Source of the DNA: an uncultured Treponema sp.
GTDB taxonomy: Bacteria > Spirochaetota > Spirochaetia > Treponematales > Treponemataceae
Direction of reading: 5' to 3'
DNA: 8,231 bases
Assembly: GCA_947165795.1 (NCBI GenBank)
Contig: CAMVBP010000083.1
Span: 1-8,231, forward strand
A program made the translations under genes and the position numbers. The number at the start of each line of letters is the position of its first letter. The stretch's first letter is position 1. The notes below the pieces were generated by a model that saw only the letters and a program-made list of their open reading frames with translations, ran no database searches and was not told the origin of the DNA. This document shows, piece after piece, positions 6,617 through 8,231 of the stretch.

Positions 6617-8098
6617 TTAGCCAATTAAAGATTTCTGTTTTTTGCTGATTGGTTCACAAGTTAAATCAACACCAAGCTTTTTGAAAATCTTTCTATCAAC
6701 TTCGCTGAGCATAACACTTGTATGAACCTGACAGCCTTTTAAATTTGGAAGCTGCTCAATTGCACGACGGCAATTTTCATCGGTCTTAGAAAGCATTGCA
6801 AGCGCAACTAAAACTTCATCAGTGTGAAGGCGTGGATTGTTTCCGCTCAAATAAGTAACCTTCATTTTCTGAATAGGTTCAATCATAGCCTTTGGAATAA
6901 GCTTTAATTTATGATCAAGACCTGCAAGATGTTTAGTAGCATTAAGAATAAGCGCTGCCGAAGTTCCAAGTAAATCAGAAGTTTCGGAAGTAATGATAGT
7001 GCCGTCTGCAAGTTCAATAGCAGCACTAGGAAGACCAGATTTTGCAGCTCGCTCTTTAGCGGCAACAGTTACTTTTCTGTCGTCAGTTGTAACATTAGCC
7101 TGCTTCATTAAAAGTTCAATTTTATTAACTTCTTCTTCGCTTGCATCGCCTTCAATCAAACGGTTCAATGTAATATAGTAGCGGCGGATAATTTCCTGAT
7201 TACTTGCATAGCGGCAGGCTTCGTCGTCATAAATACAGAGACCAGCCATATTAACGCCCATATCTGTAGGCGACTTATACGGATTGCTGCCATAAATACC
7301 TTTAAAAATTGCATCAAGAACAGGGAAGATTTCTATATCGCGGTTGTAATTTACAGTAGTTTGTCCATAAGCTTCGAGGTGCCACGGGTCAATCATGTTT
7401 ACGTCATTTAAATCTGCAGTGGCTGCTTCGTAAGCAAGATTAACAGGATGTTTTAAAGGAAGGTTCCAGATAGGGAAAGTTTCAAACTTAGCATAGCCCG
7501 CCTTAATGCCGCGCTTATTTTCGTGATAAAGCTGACTCAAACAAGTTGCCATTTTTCCGCTTCCAGGACCAGGCGCCGTAACAACAACAAGCGGACGCGA
7601 AGTTTCTATGTAATCATTTTTTCCATAACCTTCGTCGCTGTCTATTAAAGCAACATTAGAAGGATAACCCGGAATAGTATAATGATAGTAGGCCTTAATG
7701 CCCATTTTCTTTAATTTTGCACGGAATAATTTTGCTGCTTCCTGACCGGTATAATGAGTAATAACAACGCTTCCAACCATTAAACCGCGGTTCTGGAATT
7801 CATCGCGCAGGCGAAGAACATCCTTGTCATAAGTAATACCCAGATCACCACGAATTTTGTTTTTTTCAATATCAACAGCGCTGATTACAATAACAATTTC
7901 TGCAACATCTGCAAGCTGCATCAGCATACGTAATTTACTGTCGGGCTGAAAACCAGGAAGAACTCGCGAAGCATGGTAATCGTCAAAAAGCTTACCACCG
8001 AATTCAAGATAAAGCTTATCGCCAAATTTTGCGATTCTTTCTTTGATATGCTCTGATTGAATTTTTAAATATTTTTCATTATCAAATCCGTTTTTCAT
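6617..8098 (-). CDS. DUF1846 / UPF0371 family protein with P-loop-like motif
   Basis: The 493-residue protein matches the DUF1846 (UPF0371) family in length and sequence character. As far as I know the family has a solved structure but no established function. Visible features are an N-terminal region starting GFDNEKYLKIQSEHIKERI, RVLPGF at 45-50, HYTGQEAA (115-122), a Walker A-like APGPGSGKMAT at 175-185 with K182, PIWNLPLKHPVNLAYEAATADL (209-230), NMIDPWHLEAYGQ at 234-246, and LSGNNPRLHTDEVLVALAML (417-436). It is soluble, with no signal peptide or membrane segment. Nucleotide binding is suggested by the P-loop but unproven. It is the first gene of an operon with the VanY-like and HAD genes. 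The promoter at 8110-8138 leaves only about 5 nt of leader, and there is no Shine-Dalgarno. ATG at 8098 was chosen because the family N-terminus begins just after it. Confidence 0.92.
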   Translation of the reverse strand: MKNGFDNEKYLKIQSEHIKERIAKFGDKLYLEFGGKLFDDYHASRVLPGFQPDSKLRMLMQLADVAEIVIVISAVDIEKNKIRGDLGITYDKDVLRLRDEFQNRGLMVGSVVITHYTGQEAAKLFRAKLKKMGIKAYYHYTIPGYPSNVALIDSDEGYGKNDYIETSRPLVVVTAPGPGSGKMATCLSQLYHENKRGIKAGYAKFETFPIWNLPLKHPVNLAYEAATADLNDVNMIDPWHLEAYGQTTVNYNRDIEIFPVLDAIFKGIYGSNPYKSPTDMGVNMAGLCIYDDEACRYASNQEIIRRYYITLNRLIEGDASEEEVNKIELLMKQANVTTDDRKVTVAAKERAAKSGLPSAAIELADGTIITSETSDLLGTSAALILNATKHLAGLDHKLKLIPKAMIEPIQKMKVTYLSGNNPRLHTDEVLVALAMLSKTDENCRRAIEQLPNLKGCQVHTSVMLSEVDRKIFKKLGVDLTCEPISKKQKSLIG

Positions 8099-8109
8099 AA
8101 CGGAATTTA

Positions 8110-8138
8110 ATTATATTGGATTTTCCAAAAATTCTCAA
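8110..8138 (-). promoter_or_regulatory. Promoter of the DUF1846-VanY-HAD operon
   Basis: On the minus strand TTGAGA (8138-8133, five of six matches) is followed after exactly 17 nt by a perfect TATAAT (8115-8110). This is the best promoter in the window. The -10 box is 11 nt from the ATG at 8098, so the predicted leader is only about 5 nt and no ribosome binding site fits in it. No second promoter was recognised before the two downstream genes, which are closely packed. Confidence 0.7.
8116..8128. promoter_or_regulatory. Perfect inverted repeat in the promoter spacer, possible operator
   Basis: TTGGA-TTT-TCCAA is a perfect 5-bp inverted repeat with a 3-nt centre. It lies in the spacer between the -35 and -10 boxes of the operon promoter and abuts the -10 box. 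A repressor bound there would block RNA polymerase. It is short and AT-rich, so chance is a real alternative. Confidence 0.25.
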
Positions 8139-8160
8139 TAATATTTAATAATAAAAAATC

Positions 8161-8231
8161 GGGCGCATTTTTGCTGACGCAAAAACCAGGCTTTCCGCGC
8201 TTCGCCGACTAACCGCGGCTCATCCCTCCGC
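8161..8231. other. GC-rich non-coding stretch with a hairpin, continuing past the window
   Basis: By hand count 44 of 71 bases are G or C (about 62%), abruptly different from the AT-rich promoter region beside it. A perfect stem TTTTTGC/GCAAAAA (8168-8174 with 8179-8185, loop TGAC) is followed on the minus strand, after TGCGCCCGA, by a T run. It might end a minus-strand transcript coming from beyond the window, but the gap before the T run is long for an intrinsic terminator. CCGCGG (8213-8218) and GCCG/CGGC add more self-complementarity. No open reading frame with a start signal was seen. Confidence 0.4.

Overview
The window looks like the chromosome of a low-GC bacterium, most likely a host-associated spirochaete of the Treponema type. 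The clues are AT-rich genes, a lipoprotein signal with a relaxed spirochaete-style lipobox (N-F-T-A-C), and this mix of protein families. The assignment is an inference: no 16S or other marker gene is present, and a low-GC Firmicute is the main alternative. It reads as ordinary housekeeping and accessory chromosome. I see no transposase, integrase, phage gene or CRISPR array.

Layout from left to right. A minus-strand tRNA-Cys (GCA) is cut by the left edge; its own promoter lies just inside the window. A plus-strand AGCS-family sodium:alanine/glycine symporter follows (200-1690). It converges on a minus-strand membrane-bound GGDEF-EAL protein (1753-3678), and the two transcripts end in paired hairpins between and across their 3' ends. 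A divergent intergenic region (3679-3946) carries a GC-rich, repeat-bearing island of about 170 bp flanked by two outward-facing promoters. Next is pyrF, orotidine 5'-phosphate decarboxylase (3947-4888, plus). It converges, with only a 16-bp gap, on a three-gene minus-strand operon. In transcription order that operon is a DUF1846/UPF0371 P-loop protein (8098-6617), a predicted lipoprotein D-Ala-D-Ala carboxypeptidase of the VanY/M15B type (6598-5732) and a Cof-type HAD-IIB phosphatase (5732-4905). The right edge (8161-8231) is a second GC-rich non-coding stretch.

Joint function. The GGDEF-EAL protein is predicted to degrade cyclic di-GMP, because its EAL site is intact and its GGDEF site is degenerate. 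PyrF gives the last step of UMP synthesis. The operon joins a periplasmic peptidoglycan-trimming enzyme to a cytoplasmic phosphatase and a protein of unknown function, so a cell-envelope or turnover role is possible but unproven.

The least ordinary signals are regulatory. Three genes (GGDEF-EAL, pyrF, DUF1846) have a good sigma70-type -10 box only 6-11 nt before the start codon and no Shine-Dalgarno sequence, which predicts leaderless or nearly leaderless mRNAs. The symporter and the VanY-like gene, in contrast, have normal ribosome binding sites. I did not find a clearly new multi-gene system.
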